From Dyadobacter psychrophilus (GTDB taxonomy: Bacteria; Bacteroidota; Bacteroidia; Cytophagales; Spirosomataceae), in contig NZ_FUZA01000007.1 in assembly GCF_900167945.1 (NCBI RefSeq), positions 1 through 64,000 of the forward strand: a stretch of DNA of 64,000 nucleotides. The letters run 5' to 3'. A model generated the notes under the pieces. That model saw only the letters and a program-made list of their open reading frames with translations, had not been told where the DNA came from and made no database searches. The position numbers and the translations under genes were made by a program. Position 1 is the stretch's first letter. The number at the start of each line of letters is the position of its first letter. Positions 7,319 to 16,994 of the stretch are shown here, in pieces.

Positions 7319-8598
7319 AAATACCATTCCTGTTTTCCGTTATTGACAACGCCTCTCACTTTTCCACGCAGCTCTTGTCCCAGAAATGGTGTATTTTTTG
7401 ATTTCGAAAAGCTTTTATTAAATGTCCAGTTTGTGTCCTTTTCAAAGAAAGTCAGGTTGGCCAATGCGCCTTCTTCCAATAAAGGATCTTGTAATCTTAA
7501 AATACGTCGCGGTCCGGTAGTGAACTTCCCGATAATGTCTTGCAAGGCTAATCCGCTATGCATTAATGCCACCGAAAAAGCCGTTTCCAGGCCAGTCATA
7601 CCAAAATCCGCATGATCGAATTCCAGGTTTTTACTTTCCTCGTCGTGCGGATTGTGATCAGAAACAATGGCGTCGATCGTTCCATCGGCGAGTGCTTCCC
7701 GAATGGCCTTTACATCTTCCGCCGAGCGGAATGGCGGGTTCACTTTCAGATTTGTATCAAAGTCGATCAGATCGCTGTCTGTGAATGCAACCTGGTGCGC
7801 GGCTATGTCACACGAAACAGGCAAACCATTCTTTTTCGCTTCCCGGATAAGTTCTACGGCTCTTTTTGTAGAGATCAATGAGACATGCAATGCCGGGGAA
7901 TCAGACTTGTACATGCTCTTTTCGAGCGCATACCCGAGTAATTTAAGGTCCCGGTTAAGCATCATTTCCTCGGCCAGCGAAGGAATCCCTTTCATGCCGA
8001 TCAAAGTGCTTGTTAAGCCTTCGTGCATCTGCCCGTAGAGTGTCAGTTGCCTGTCTTCCGGGCGGTTCATCAGCAGCGCATTGAGCGGTTGCAAGTATAA
8101 TATGGTTTTCAAAAACAAATCGGCATTCTGCACGGGATGCTCGCCATCCGTAAATGCTATGGCGCCGGCTTCATGCAGATCGATCATTTCGGTAAAATCT
8201 ACACCTTCGGCTTTGCGGGTTACCGCGGCTGCCACGTGCAGTTTTACCAGCCCGCCACTGCCCGACTGACGAATGTAGTTCAATGTATCCTTGCTATGCA
8301 CAACCGGCTCGGTGTTGGGAAGCAACACAATTTCCGTAAAGCCTCCATGCGCCGCTGCGGCGCGGACTGATGTCAAATCTTCTTTATGCTCGAAGCCGGG
8401 ATCACGGGATGCTACGCGCATATCCACCCATCCAGCAGACACGCACAAGCCATCCGCCTCTATCACTTCCGCATCCCCTCCGTCAAGCTTATCCCCTATT
8501 GATTTAATGTTTTTGCCTTCAATCAGAATGTCCTTAACCTGTCCGTTGAACGGAGATTTTTTGTCAATGATCTGAACTGAACGAATTAATAATTTCAT
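7315..8598 (-). CDS. pyrC: dihydroorotase-like protein lacking key metal ligands (PyrC-type pseudoenzyme)
   Basis: 427 aa, full-length amidohydrolase of the type I dihydroorotase family. The second half aligns well: CDIAAHQVAFTD at 263-274, NPPFRS at 287-292, VSDHNPHDEESK at 312-323 and FGMTGLETA at 332-340. The metal-binding DxHxHxR motif, however, reads DMRVASR at 59-65, so both histidines are replaced (Arg61, Ala63). The canonical HxED motif reads NRPED at 178-182, so that histidine is also lost. Asp314 and His268 remain. Such changes are known in non-catalytic DHOase homologues that support aspartate transcarbamoylase. A separate active DHOase would be expected elsewhere in the genome. 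A terminator on the gcvH side suggests its own promoter. Confidence 0.8.
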   Translation of the reverse strand: MKLLIRSVQIIDKKSPFNGQVKDILIEGKNIKSIGDKLDGGDAEVIEADGLCVSAGWVDMRVASRDPGFEHKEDLTSVRAAAAHGGFTEIVLLPNTEPVVHSKDTLNYIRQSGSGGLVKLHVAAAVTRKAEGVDFTEMIDLHEAGAIAFTDGEHPVQNADLFLKTILYLQPLNALLMNRPEDRQLTLYGQMHEGLTSTLIGMKGIPSLAEEMMLNRDLKLLGYALEKSMYKSDSPALHVSLISTKRAVELIREAKKNGLPVSCDIAAHQVAFTDSDLIDFDTNLKVNPPFRSAEDVKAIREALADGTIDAIVSDHNPHDEESKNLEFDHADFGMTGLETAFSVALMHSGLALQDIIGKFTTGPRRILRLQDPLLEEGALANLTFFEKDTNWTFNKSFSKSKNTPFLGQELRGKVRGVVNNGKQEWYL

Positions 8599-8610
8599 AT
8601 GCGTATTTCA

Positions 8611-8639
8611 AAACAAAAAAAAAGCTCCAAACGGAGCTT
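8611..8639 (-). terminator. Rho-independent terminator of gcvH
   Basis: On the minus strand a perfect 7-bp stem (AAGCTCC pairing with GGAGCTT, 8622-8628 and 8633-8639) with a 4-nt loop is followed by a run of T with one interruption. It lies 11 bases after the gcvH stop and before the PyrC-like gene, so it separates the two transcription units. Confidence 0.85.
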
Positions 8640-8649
8640 CAACCTAATA

Positions 8650-9030
8650 TCAGGCACCTATAAACTTTTCGTATTCTTCTGCGGACATTAAACCACTCTC
8701 ATCATCAGGATCGGATAAACTGATTTTCACCATCCAACCGCGTCCGTAAGGATCTGTATTAACGAGTTCAGGTTCGCCATCCAGTTCTTCGTTCACTTCC
8801 AGCACAGTTCCGGCAACAGGAATAAACAAATCAGAAACTGTCTTAACCGCCTCAACCGACCCAAAAACCTCTCCTTTTCCAAGGGCATCTCCCACCGTAT
8901 TGATATCGACGTACACAATGTCACCCAATTCATTCTGTGCATGGTCCGTAATGCCGATGGTCGCTATATCGCCATCGATGCGAATCCATTCGTGATCCTC
9001 TGTATACTTAAGTTCTGACGGGAAATTCAT
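8650..9030 (-). CDS. gcvH: glycine cleavage system H protein
   Basis: 126 aa, the standard length. H protein carries the aminomethyl group between the P, T and L proteins of the glycine cleavage complex on a lipoyl-lysine. The lipoylation motif GSVEAVKTVSDL is present, with the target lysine at 63. The N-terminal YTEDHEWI and C-terminal GWMVKI segments are also typical. No other gcv gene is adjacent, which is usual in Bacteroidota. It lies between sprA and the terminator at 8611-8639. The 77-bp gap to sprA probably holds its promoter. Confidence 0.95.
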   Translation of the reverse strand: MNFPSELKYTEDHEWIRIDGDIATIGITDHAQNELGDIVYVDINTVGDALGKGEVFGSVEAVKTVSDLFIPVAGTVLEVNEELDGEPELVNTDPYGRGWMVKISLSDPDDESGLMSAEEYEKFIGA

Positions 9031-9107
9031 GATTTGATCAGGTAAGTTGTAAACATCTTTAGTAACGCAAATTACAGGATGTCGGCCGTATTTTCCAAAT
9101 CAAAAAG

Positions 9108-12100
9108 CTATTCAGCTAAATTGAATTTTAGCTGCACGCCCCCCGAAGTGCTTGCACGGTAGAAGGAATTGGAAACCAACGGATCATTAAATGTCCTGTC
9201 GAAATAAAACTGAACACTCAAACGGTTGTTAACCATGTAATTCACCGTTGGACGGAGCTGGAAGTTAATGTTACCCGCAATCGGGATGTTCTCCCCGTCA
9301 AACTTCCGCTGTATGGATCTCGTATCGCGGAAAGTAAGTCCCAGCTGCATGGTCATATCATTCTTCAGCTTCTTCTTAACACCATTGATTTTAAACGGAA
9401 TGGCCACATTGTTTTTGGTAAAACCAATGTTCACCGTCACATCCTGATTGAACAGTTCCGCCATTTGCGAATTGGACAAGTTCAATGCAATGGTGCGGTC
9501 GCGGTTATATTCAATGCGTGCGGTAACCCTGCTCTGCGTCCTGAATTCCACACCAACAAGCGGCTGGAATTTCTCAGACAATGTGATCGTGCTCATGGAG
9601 AACACCGGAATGTATTGACCTAACTCGTTCAACCGCGATGACAGCGGATATCCCGTAACAGACAAATTCACATAAAGTGCTTCGTAATCCAGTGAAGAGG
9701 TAAAATTTCCGACACTGTATTGCGACATGTATTTATGCCTTAATGTAAACGAGCTGAAAAGACGTTTGAAACCCGCCAATTGCGAAAGTCCATTATAACT
9801 CAGATCCCAGTTTGGCATCGGGAATTTCAGGAAGGGGTTTGTCCGAACTGTCGCCGGATCTTTGCCCGTGTAGGCCGCAAAGAAGGACGAGATCAAAACG
9901 TCCTGGGAAGTCTCGTTATATTCTCCACCGCTTTCATTCTCTGCATTCAACCTATCCCTCAAAATCGCACGGTAAGCCCTGAATTTATCAAAAACCGGCG
10001 AAGAGTTATCCCGCTTCATTTTCGCAAAAGCCGTCCGGAAGGATAAGAACGACATACTGAACTGCCCATTTCGCAACGGACTCTGTGACACAAACTCGCC
10101 GGACGCATCGGGCCTGTAAAACTCCTGGTAAGCATCCTGTCTCGTAAGCCGCGCTTCAATGATCAGCCTGAAATCCTTAAACGGTTCCAATGTGGTGTTG
10201 GCAGAAAAATTCTTCGCAATGGTCTGTTGGAACGGCATATTCTGCTGTTCGCTTTTTGTAATCCAGCCTTTTTTAGCCGCCTTAATCTGGAAATTCCGAT
10301 CCTGCTGTCCCAGCACAAATGGCAGTCCGGGTGCATTGGTGTTGTCAATTCCAAAATATTTCGGTGCGCGCAGGTAACCCGGAAGCGCCGTTGTTTCCTG
10401 AATCGAATAACTCACATTAATCCCCCGAACGGTCATCAAAGCACGCGTTACGCTTTTCAGAATGTCCGTTGTGCGCATATCAATTTCCTCAATATCACCC
10501 GGGCTTCTTGCAAAATTCTTACGTCCTGCCGAGGGTGTGTTGGCAAATTTCAGATAACGCAATTTGTTATAAAGCAGCACAAAATCCACCTTACCCGTAA
10601 TTCCGCGTTCCTTGCTGTTACGGATAATGTCCCCGAAAGGCAGCCCTAATGTGTCTTTTAGTCCAAAAGCATTGGCCTGATATTGATAGGCGACGGAATG
10701 CTTATAATCGGCCGTCATCCAGTCTACAAGCGGGATTTTGTCTAATGGCAATCGGTAAGTAAGGTCAATTTTCTGGTCAAAATTCTTCATCCTGCCCAGC
10801 TTCTTGAAATTGGTCCAGAGTGAATCTTTTTTCTCTGCAGAATTAATGTCACCCATTGGCTCGTCAATGATCGAGTTGGCCGTTGAGTTGTAGCTCAATG
10901 TCATGTTCCGGGTCAGGTTCCAGCTCAGGTCATAGTAACGGTTGAACCAGAAATATTTTTCAAACAATGGCTGAATTCCATCCGTGGTCAGATCAGCATT
11001 ACGCAGCTGTGTTTTCAGGAACCGGCGATCAACATCCGTGCGAAGGGACACCATGTTCGGCAGCAATGTAAGGTTTACATCTTTGATAATATCCGCCCAG
11101 CGACTGGTTGCTTTCCAGTTTTTGAATGGCTCCATCGGCTTCGGCTGACTGCTGTATACGTAAGAAATGCCTCCCCGGTAATTGCGTTGTGCATATTCCT
11201 GCGTAAGAATGTTCCTCCGCTTATCGTCGCTGAATGCGTAAGTAAAGGAGAAGTTTTCAAAATCATAAAAGTGATTTTTGGCGCCCGGCTTGGTTTTTAT
11301 CTTCCGTACATTGGAAAAGTTAATCCCTCTTTTGACAGCATTTTCTTCCACCATACGCCGGTAACCATCCCGTTCCTCGTCCGATTGCAGATTCCCCAGC
11401 GACGTTTCCAATGGCGTATCCGGGTCGAGCGGATTGAAATGCGGCTTTACATTATGCCGGTCATAGCTCAAAAATAACGGAATGCTGAATCCCCAGCTTG
11501 CCGGCAAAAGCTTGTCCAATGCAATGTTCGTTGAGACGCCATATTCCGTTGTAAAATTACGGGAACGCTCGCCGATGCGCTGCTGCACACTTCCAAACCC
11601 GAATGTTTCAAGTCTTCCGGAAGCGGTTAATGTTGCAAAATCAGCCAATTTCGCATTCAGTTGGGCAATGGCCGCAATCCCTCCTGTGTCATCAAATCCT
11701 TCCACGTGCATTTCATCCACCCAGATACAGAAGCTTTTCGCGCTTTCGTCCTGGGATTTTGGGTTCCGCATCCCGATCATCATCACCCGCACCGAACTCA
11801 GGTCGGGATTACCAACGACTGTGAGCTTGTATTTTCCGTCCGCAGTCGTGATCGTGTAAGGCACGCTCAGATTGCGGTCAAGCTGGCGGTTGCGTTGCGC
11901 TTTGGCTTCGATCAGGTCGGCCAATGCAATGTTCAATTCATTTTCTTCCGGCCAAACATCCCGGTCGGCATCCTGACCCGGCAATGTTGCCCGCAGACCG
12001 GAAAGATCTATCTCGTAGTAATTTTGGGTAAGGTCTGTTCCGAGGCGCATAAATGCGCCCACCATACGGTCCTCATTCAGCTCATTCTGCATATGCACAT

Positions 12101-15100
12101 ACATGCGCAGTCTTTTACGGAACAATAGATCCAGGTTCACATTCTTAAACACCGCCCTTGAATCGCCGTCGCGGAGGTCTGTAACGCACATGCTCATGGA
12201 TTGCTCGTTCAGCAAAAGCGGAGGACGCTGTGTGTTGTCCTGATCGCGTATCCAGCCCGGTGGAATTTGGTAAACATATTTGTTAGTGCTGCTTTTATCC
12301 GAGGTGCCATTTTCTTCAATACTAACCGTCCCAACCGTGAACTTTGCATCATACGGCTCAGGAACTTCCTGTAAACCAGGCGCATCAAGGTTTGACGTGT
12401 ATTTTCTGTATTGCTGGCCCACCATTTGCAACTGGGCAAAACGAAGGACAACAGGCTGCTGAAAATCAGTAAGATACATCCGCATGAAACGAATTGACTT
12501 AAAGCCGTTCATATTGCCGACGACCCCTGAAAACTCCTTGATCGGAACGCGGAAAAGATACCAGCTCTGGCCATCGGCGGTGTTAACCGTTTTATCCACA
12601 ATGTATCCGTTCCCAACAGCCAGCTGGTTCGGTTTCAGGTCCAGTTCATATTCGTAATAGGACTCGTTGTCGTTGATTGTGTTATCCACATTCATGTCTT
12701 CCCCGTCGGGCACATTGGTCGAAGCAGGCGTTACCGCGGCATTTCTGCCCAGGCTTTCGGGAGAATTGTTCTCCATGCCAATGTAATTTTTGTAGCGCTG
12801 CAACACTTTCTGATCCGCACTGTCCAGGCTCGCGCCCAGGAAAAACTGAAAATCGTCACCCGAAGGGTCACTCAGGATCCGTTCTCTTGCTTCCTGAGTA
12901 AGGTTAGCAGGAAGGCGATCAATGAATCTTTTGAAAAAAGTACGCTCTTCATCATTACTCAATCCATCCAGACCAACATCCTGCCGCTCCCGCGCACCGG
13001 ATTCGTTACTGAATGCATTGATCAGATATTGCGACTTTGTGACATAACCCCATGCGGTAGAATCGACATTAACACCAACTTGCCTTGGGACAATAGGAAG
13101 CCCGTTTTCAAAATTGTAACGCTCGTCGGGGATCACGTCTTCTGAAATATCACCCAGGTTGAAAACCAGTTTTCCGCCGGTCGTATTGGGCTTATTCTCA
13201 GTTCCGTCCCTAACCGCGCCTAACTTGGCATCATTAATAAAAGGATCCAGCATCCAGAATTCGATGCTTTCAATGTTGGCATTATCAAAGTCATTATCAG
13301 AAGTAATAGCCCGGCTGATCGCTCCAAAATTCTGTCTCGGGTTTTTCAAACGGCCATCCGGTGACAGATCGGCATTGTAATTGTACATGCCTCGCTCGCT
13401 TGGATAGTAGGCAATGTCAAGGACATTTTGAGGATAGGAAACAAGCCCTGCAATGGCGCGTCTCGGGAAAATTTCATTGGGTAGATAAAGTCTTTCGTAA
13501 TAATATTTACGATCGTCGTCATCAAAATTCCCCGGCGGATCGTAGCCACCGCCGCCAAGCCCTTGCGCGCCTCCGAAGATGTTATCGACCGTGTAAGCAG
13601 ATATTTTTGCGCGCTTATAAGCATAATCCAATGTTTTGCCATCCGTTCCTTGCCTGAACTTCGGCGGAACACCCGCTAAGCGCCACTTTTGGGGTTGCCT
13701 GGAAAGGTCATAAATCGTTCTTGTAGCCTCAAAATCATCTACTAACGACCGGTTATTAACGTCTTTTGAAACGCCTGGGAGCAGTTTTGCAAACTCACCT
13801 TTGAACTGAATGCTTGACATTTCCTTGGTCTGTATCAAAGGCAATGCATCCAGCCATTTGGTCAGGAAAGGAACGTCTTTTCTGAAATTGATATCAAAAC
13901 CGAGCATTGTGTTATTAACCGGCTCATTTCCAATAGAAACCCTGGACAGAAACCCAGCCGGGCGTTCCCTATACTTCATAATGGTGGCACCAATGCTCAT
14001 ATCTCGGCTCACCATATAATCCAGACGTGTTCCCAGCAAGGAACGAATCTGATTCTGGAACATATCGGGACGTTCATACTCAATAACAATTTCCCGGCCG
14101 GAGTTCATCACACTGCTGTTCAATATCCGGACACGCCCGATTTGTGCTTCAACAATGTAATCGGAACCTGGTGAAAGCGGAACGCCTCCGGAAGTAACGG
14201 TTACGGAAGTTTCCAGCACACCAAATGGCAGCTGAACTTCTGCCCCGCCGCTCGACTGGTAAGAACCCTTGATGAAGAATTTATTGCGCTCAGAAATCTG
14301 CTGCGCATCGATCATGGTTGTTGAATAAAGCTCCTGGAATACATACTTATTCCTGAACTGCTCTTCACCGGCCCCAAATTTCCTTGAAAGATTACTTCCA
14401 AATGGTTCAAGCACGGGAAAAATGATACGGCCCGACTTGCTATCGACCGTTATTCCATCCACGAAATCGAAGTTTCCGTCGGGTTGGAGGTCATTTACAG
14501 GGTTTAGCCTATCTAAGCCCGCCAAACGAATCAAGGGAATGTTGGCAATGTTGCTTTCCTGCAAATTCGGGTTATCAATTCCCGTTTGGTCATCTTTATA
14601 AATAATGCGTAATTGAAAGCCCTGCTTATCCATCTGGCTGGTTCCCAACGAATAAACGTTTTTCATCATCAGGTTCCACATCGGAAGTTTTGTGTTGTTC
14701 CGGATGGTGGATGATTTCAGCAATTTCAATGCGATAACCTCATTATCCCTGCGCGCCTGGTAATCTTCCGTTAGCTCTCCTACTTTGAATGATCTTCCAT
14801 TCAAAGTATACTCATAAGAAACGGCCAGCACTTCATCATTCCGCAATGCATTGGTCAAAGAAATGTAACCGAGCTGTGGATGAAACGAATAATCACGGTC
14901 GGCAATCAGTCTTTTTGCACCACGCAATAATTCGTAATCAACCGTCCTTTCCAATCCAAGGCTGGTGATAGCACTGTTCGTATTATCTACCTGACGGAAA
15001 GATTCGTTAGAGGTCAGCGATTTGTACAAACCATTGGCTGCATTGTCAGCAGGCGAAGTAGCACGGATTGGCTGTAAACTTGGGTTGGCCGCTTTGTATG

Positions 15101-16274
15101 GTGCCGGTTCGCCCAAGTCCGCGAAACCGACAACATTTCTGAGTGATTCTGTTGTGGTTGTGCGGTTGGTAACATACACCTCCATACGCGTGACCGTCAC
15201 ACCCGAGGTGATCGTGGGCGTATTTTGCAACGACTTTTCGTAAATGTTCCTGAAATATTGGGACAGGAAAAAGTTGCGGTTTTCGTCATAAGTGTCAGCA
15301 CGCAACTCAAAGTCCCTGCTTTGTGCGCCGCCCCTTAAAACGATCCTTTCCTTGCTCGATTTTTGCTGTGAGGCAACAAATGTGGCACTAAGTCTTCCGA
15401 ACTGGAAATCTGTTTTCAAACCAAACAAATTCTGAACACCGGGAATCAGCTGGCTGTTAATGGCCCAGTTAATGTTACCTGCTTCAATTTTCCGGATAAA
15501 ACTTTCTTCCGGATTTTTATAGTTTAATTTTATTGCATTCTCAAAGTTGAAATTGGCCTTCGTATCAAAGTTGGTCTGGAAGCCCAGCTGATCGCCTAAC
15601 CGCGCATCAAAGTTTATGCTAATCTGCTCATTGAAAATAAATTGCGTATTTCTTCTCTGCCGGATCGGAATGGCAGGATTATCCAGAAATTGGTGCATTA
15701 AGCCTAAATCCAGCGATACGAAACCGGTGGGCTTGAAATTGATGAAATCGTCTCCTAACAACTTGGAAAGACCGGGCGGAATGTCCAGTTTTGGCAAGAG
15801 TCCTCTCGAACCCATGGCGCTTTTCCCATCCTGCCTGCCCGCATATTCACGAAGCAAACTTTTGAATGCCCTGTCTTCCTGAATTTTGTCATAGGTTGAA
15901 AGATCCATCCGTTCCGGTGCGCGGTAATTGAAACTACCGGCAGGAGTTTGGATGCTTTCGGAAACAGCAACTTTACCCGCGCTATCCAGTTGAATAGACA
16001 CATTTGCCGGGTCACGAAGGTAGAATGGGGAACGGGGACGTGGTTCAGCAACGCGGTTGGAATAAAAATCTTTCCATCGCATAATAAGCTGACTACCAGA
16101 CCTGTCTATTTTCTTTTTGGAAGTATCTTCTCTTACAGTATCGGCAATAATCGCCCACTCCTGCGCCTGCCCGGAATAAGGTTCATTCATATCAACGGAT
16201 ACGTTGGCTAACAGAACAGCGCCTGTTGATATGCTTATCGCCTTAAAAAGAAAGGAGTAAATCGTTGATGACAA
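9108..16274 (-). CDS. sprA: cell surface protein SprA, type IX secretion outer-membrane translocon
   Basis: 2388 aa, matching the roughly 2400-aa SprA family. SprA forms the very large outer-membrane beta barrel through which type IX secretion cargo leaves the cell, and it is needed for gliding in Flavobacterium. Evidence is the length, a hydrophobic N-terminal leader (about 1-24), the AFKSLLREYAGR and LLPKLDIPPGLSKLLG segments of the SprA N-terminal domain, and many alternating amphipathic strands to a terminal VQLKFNLAE. The gene is intact with no frame break. It follows ruvA by 98 bp, the gene order ruvA-sprA being conserved in the phylum. Confidence 0.96.
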   Translation of the reverse strand: MSSTIYSFLFKAISISTGAVLLANVSVDMNEPYSGQAQEWAIIADTVREDTSKKKIDRSGSQLIMRWKDFYSNRVAEPRPRSPFYLRDPANVSIQLDSAGKVAVSESIQTPAGSFNYRAPERMDLSTYDKIQEDRAFKSLLREYAGRQDGKSAMGSRGLLPKLDIPPGLSKLLGDDFINFKPTGFVSLDLGLMHQFLDNPAIPIRQRRNTQFIFNEQISINFDARLGDQLGFQTNFDTKANFNFENAIKLNYKNPEESFIRKIEAGNINWAINSQLIPGVQNLFGLKTDFQFGRLSATFVASQQKSSKERIVLRGGAQSRDFELRADTYDENRNFFLSQYFRNIYEKSLQNTPTITSGVTVTRMEVYVTNRTTTTESLRNVVGFADLGEPAPYKAANPSLQPIRATSPADNAANGLYKSLTSNESFRQVDNTNSAITSLGLERTVDYELLRGAKRLIADRDYSFHPQLGYISLTNALRNDEVLAVSYEYTLNGRSFKVGELTEDYQARRDNEVIALKLLKSSTIRNNTKLPMWNLMMKNVYSLGTSQMDKQGFQLRIIYKDDQTGIDNPNLQESNIANIPLIRLAGLDRLNPVNDLQPDGNFDFVDGITVDSKSGRIIFPVLEPFGSNLSRKFGAGEEQFRNKYVFQELYSTTMIDAQQISERNKFFIKGSYQSSGGAEVQLPFGVLETSVTVTSGGVPLSPGSDYIVEAQIGRVRILNSSVMNSGREIVIEYERPDMFQNQIRSLLGTRLDYMVSRDMSIGATIMKYRERPAGFLSRVSIGNEPVNNTMLGFDINFRKDVPFLTKWLDALPLIQTKEMSSIQFKGEFAKLLPGVSKDVNNRSLVDDFEATRTIYDLSRQPQKWRLAGVPPKFRQGTDGKTLDYAYKRAKISAYTVDNIFGGAQGLGGGGYDPPGNFDDDDRKYYYERLYLPNEIFPRRAIAGLVSYPQNVLDIAYYPSERGMYNYNADLSPDGRLKNPRQNFGAISRAITSDNDFDNANIESIEFWMLDPFINDAKLGAVRDGTENKPNTTGGKLVFNLGDISEDVIPDERYNFENGLPIVPRQVGVNVDSTAWGYVTKSQYLINAFSNESGARERQDVGLDGLSNDEERTFFKRFIDRLPANLTQEARERILSDPSGDDFQFFLGASLDSADQKVLQRYKNYIGMENNSPESLGRNAAVTPASTNVPDGEDMNVDNTINDNESYYEYELDLKPNQLAVGNGYIVDKTVNTADGQSWYLFRVPIKEFSGVVGNMNGFKSIRFMRMYLTDFQQPVVLRFAQLQMVGQQYRKYTSNLDAPGLQEVPEPYDAKFTVGTVSIEENGTSDKSSTNKYVYQIPPGWIRDQDNTQRPPLLLNEQSMSMCVTDLRDGDSRAVFKNVNLDLLFRKRLRMYVHMQNELNEDRMVGAFMRLGTDLTQNYYEIDLSGLRATLPGQDADRDVWPEENELNIALADLIEAKAQRNRQLDRNLSVPYTITTADGKYKLTVVGNPDLSSVRVMMIGMRNPKSQDESAKSFCIWVDEMHVEGFDDTGGIAAIAQLNAKLADFATLTASGRLETFGFGSVQQRIGERSRNFTTEYGVSTNIALDKLLPASWGFSIPLFLSYDRHNVKPHFNPLDPDTPLETSLGNLQSDEERDGYRRMVEENAVKRGINFSNVRKIKTKPGAKNHFYDFENFSFTYAFSDDKRRNILTQEYAQRNYRGGISYVYSSQPKPMEPFKNWKATSRWADIIKDVNLTLLPNMVSLRTDVDRRFLKTQLRNADLTTDGIQPLFEKYFWFNRYYDLSWNLTRNMTLSYNSTANSIIDEPMGDINSAEKKDSLWTNFKKLGRMKNFDQKIDLTYRLPLDKIPLVDWMTADYKHSVAYQYQANAFGLKDTLGLPFGDIIRNSKERGITGKVDFVLLYNKLRYLKFANTPSAGRKNFARSPGDIEEIDMRTTDILKSVTRALMTVRGINVSYSIQETTALPGYLRAPKYFGIDNTNAPGLPFVLGQQDRNFQIKAAKKGWITKSEQQNMPFQQTIAKNFSANTTLEPFKDFRLIIEARLTRQDAYQEFYRPDASGEFVSQSPLRNGQFSMSFLSFRTAFAKMKRDNSSPVFDKFRAYRAILRDRLNAENESGGEYNETSQDVLISSFFAAYTGKDPATVRTNPFLKFPMPNWDLSYNGLSQLAGFKRLFSSFTLRHKYMSQYSVGNFTSSLDYEALYVNLSVTGYPLSSRLNELGQYIPVFSMSTITLSEKFQPLVGVEFRTQSRVTARIEYNRDRTIALNLSNSQMAELFNQDVTVNIGFTKNNVAIPFKINGVKKKLKNDMTMQLGLTFRDTRSIQRKFDGENIPIAGNINFQLRPTVNYMVNNRLSVQFYFDRTFNDPLVSNSFYRASTSGGVQLKFNLAE

Positions 16275-16372
16275 GGTATTATACTTATTTAGAGAAGGTT
16301 GCAGCTACAATCAAATCCATCAAAACGACTTTACTATCGTAAATTTTTTTATCAAATACCATTACAGTTCCG

Positions 16373-16963
16373 TTATCGAAGTGCCAGTTTTATCAGATTC
16401 TCAACGGTGATCGCTTGACCTTCACGCTTGATGATCGCGTCGAGGCTTTTTTCCGCAGTGGCCTTAGGAATTCCCAAAGTAACCAGTGCGGCCAGTGCCT
16501 CGCTTTTCACGGTGCCGGAAGGACTGTCTATGGATCTTGGGCCGGTAGACACCAGATCTTCCTTGCGGATTTTATCCCTCAATTCAAGTATAACGCGTTG
16601 AGCAGTTTTGGAACCGATGCCTTTGATGGATTGGATCAATCGCAGGTCTTCATCAATGATTCCTTGCCGTATTTCTGATGAAGAAAGCGACGACAGCATG
16701 ACCAGAGCCGTTGACGGGCCTACGCCCGAAATGCCGATCAAGTCCAGGAAGAGCTTTTTTTCATCATTTCCCCAAAAACCGTATAGTATGTGGGCGTCTT
16801 CCCGTATATTCAGGAACGTTACAAGCTTGCAACGTTCGCCCAGTTCGGGCAGTGAAGTATAGGTTTGTAAAGAAATCCGAACTTCGTAACCCAATCCGTT
16901 TACATCAATAATGGCATAAGCCGGATCTTTGTAGACTACAGTTCCGTTAACGTAGGCAATCAT
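16373..16963 (-). CDS. ruvA: Holliday junction branch migration protein RuvA
   Basis: 196 aa. The RuvA tetramer binds Holliday junctions and loads the RuvB motor. The N-terminal OB domain (about 1-63) starts MIAYVNGTVVYKDP. Two helix-hairpin-helix motifs follow, with LIGISGVGPSTALVMLS at about 75-91 and LIQSIKGIGSKTAQRVILELRDK at about 108-130. The C-terminal domain III that contacts RuvB spans about 150-196 and ends in ENLIKLALR. It is upstream of sprA and downstream of a lytic transglycosylase gene, all leftward. Confidence 0.95.
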   Translation of the reverse strand: MIAYVNGTVVYKDPAYAIIDVNGLGYEVRISLQTYTSLPELGERCKLVTFLNIREDAHILYGFWGNDEKKLFLDLIGISGVGPSTALVMLSSLSSSEIRQGIIDEDLRLIQSIKGIGSKTAQRVILELRDKIRKEDLVSTGPRSIDSPSGTVKSEALAALVTLGIPKATAEKSLDAIIKREGQAITVENLIKLALR

Positions 16964-16994
16964 ATAAATAGTATGTGTAATTGATGCTTGTTCA

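Noticed and set aside
9085..9107. AGCT/AGCT mini-hairpin after sprA
   Set aside because: A 4-bp stem with five T residues could occur by chance and is weaker than the other terminators in the window.
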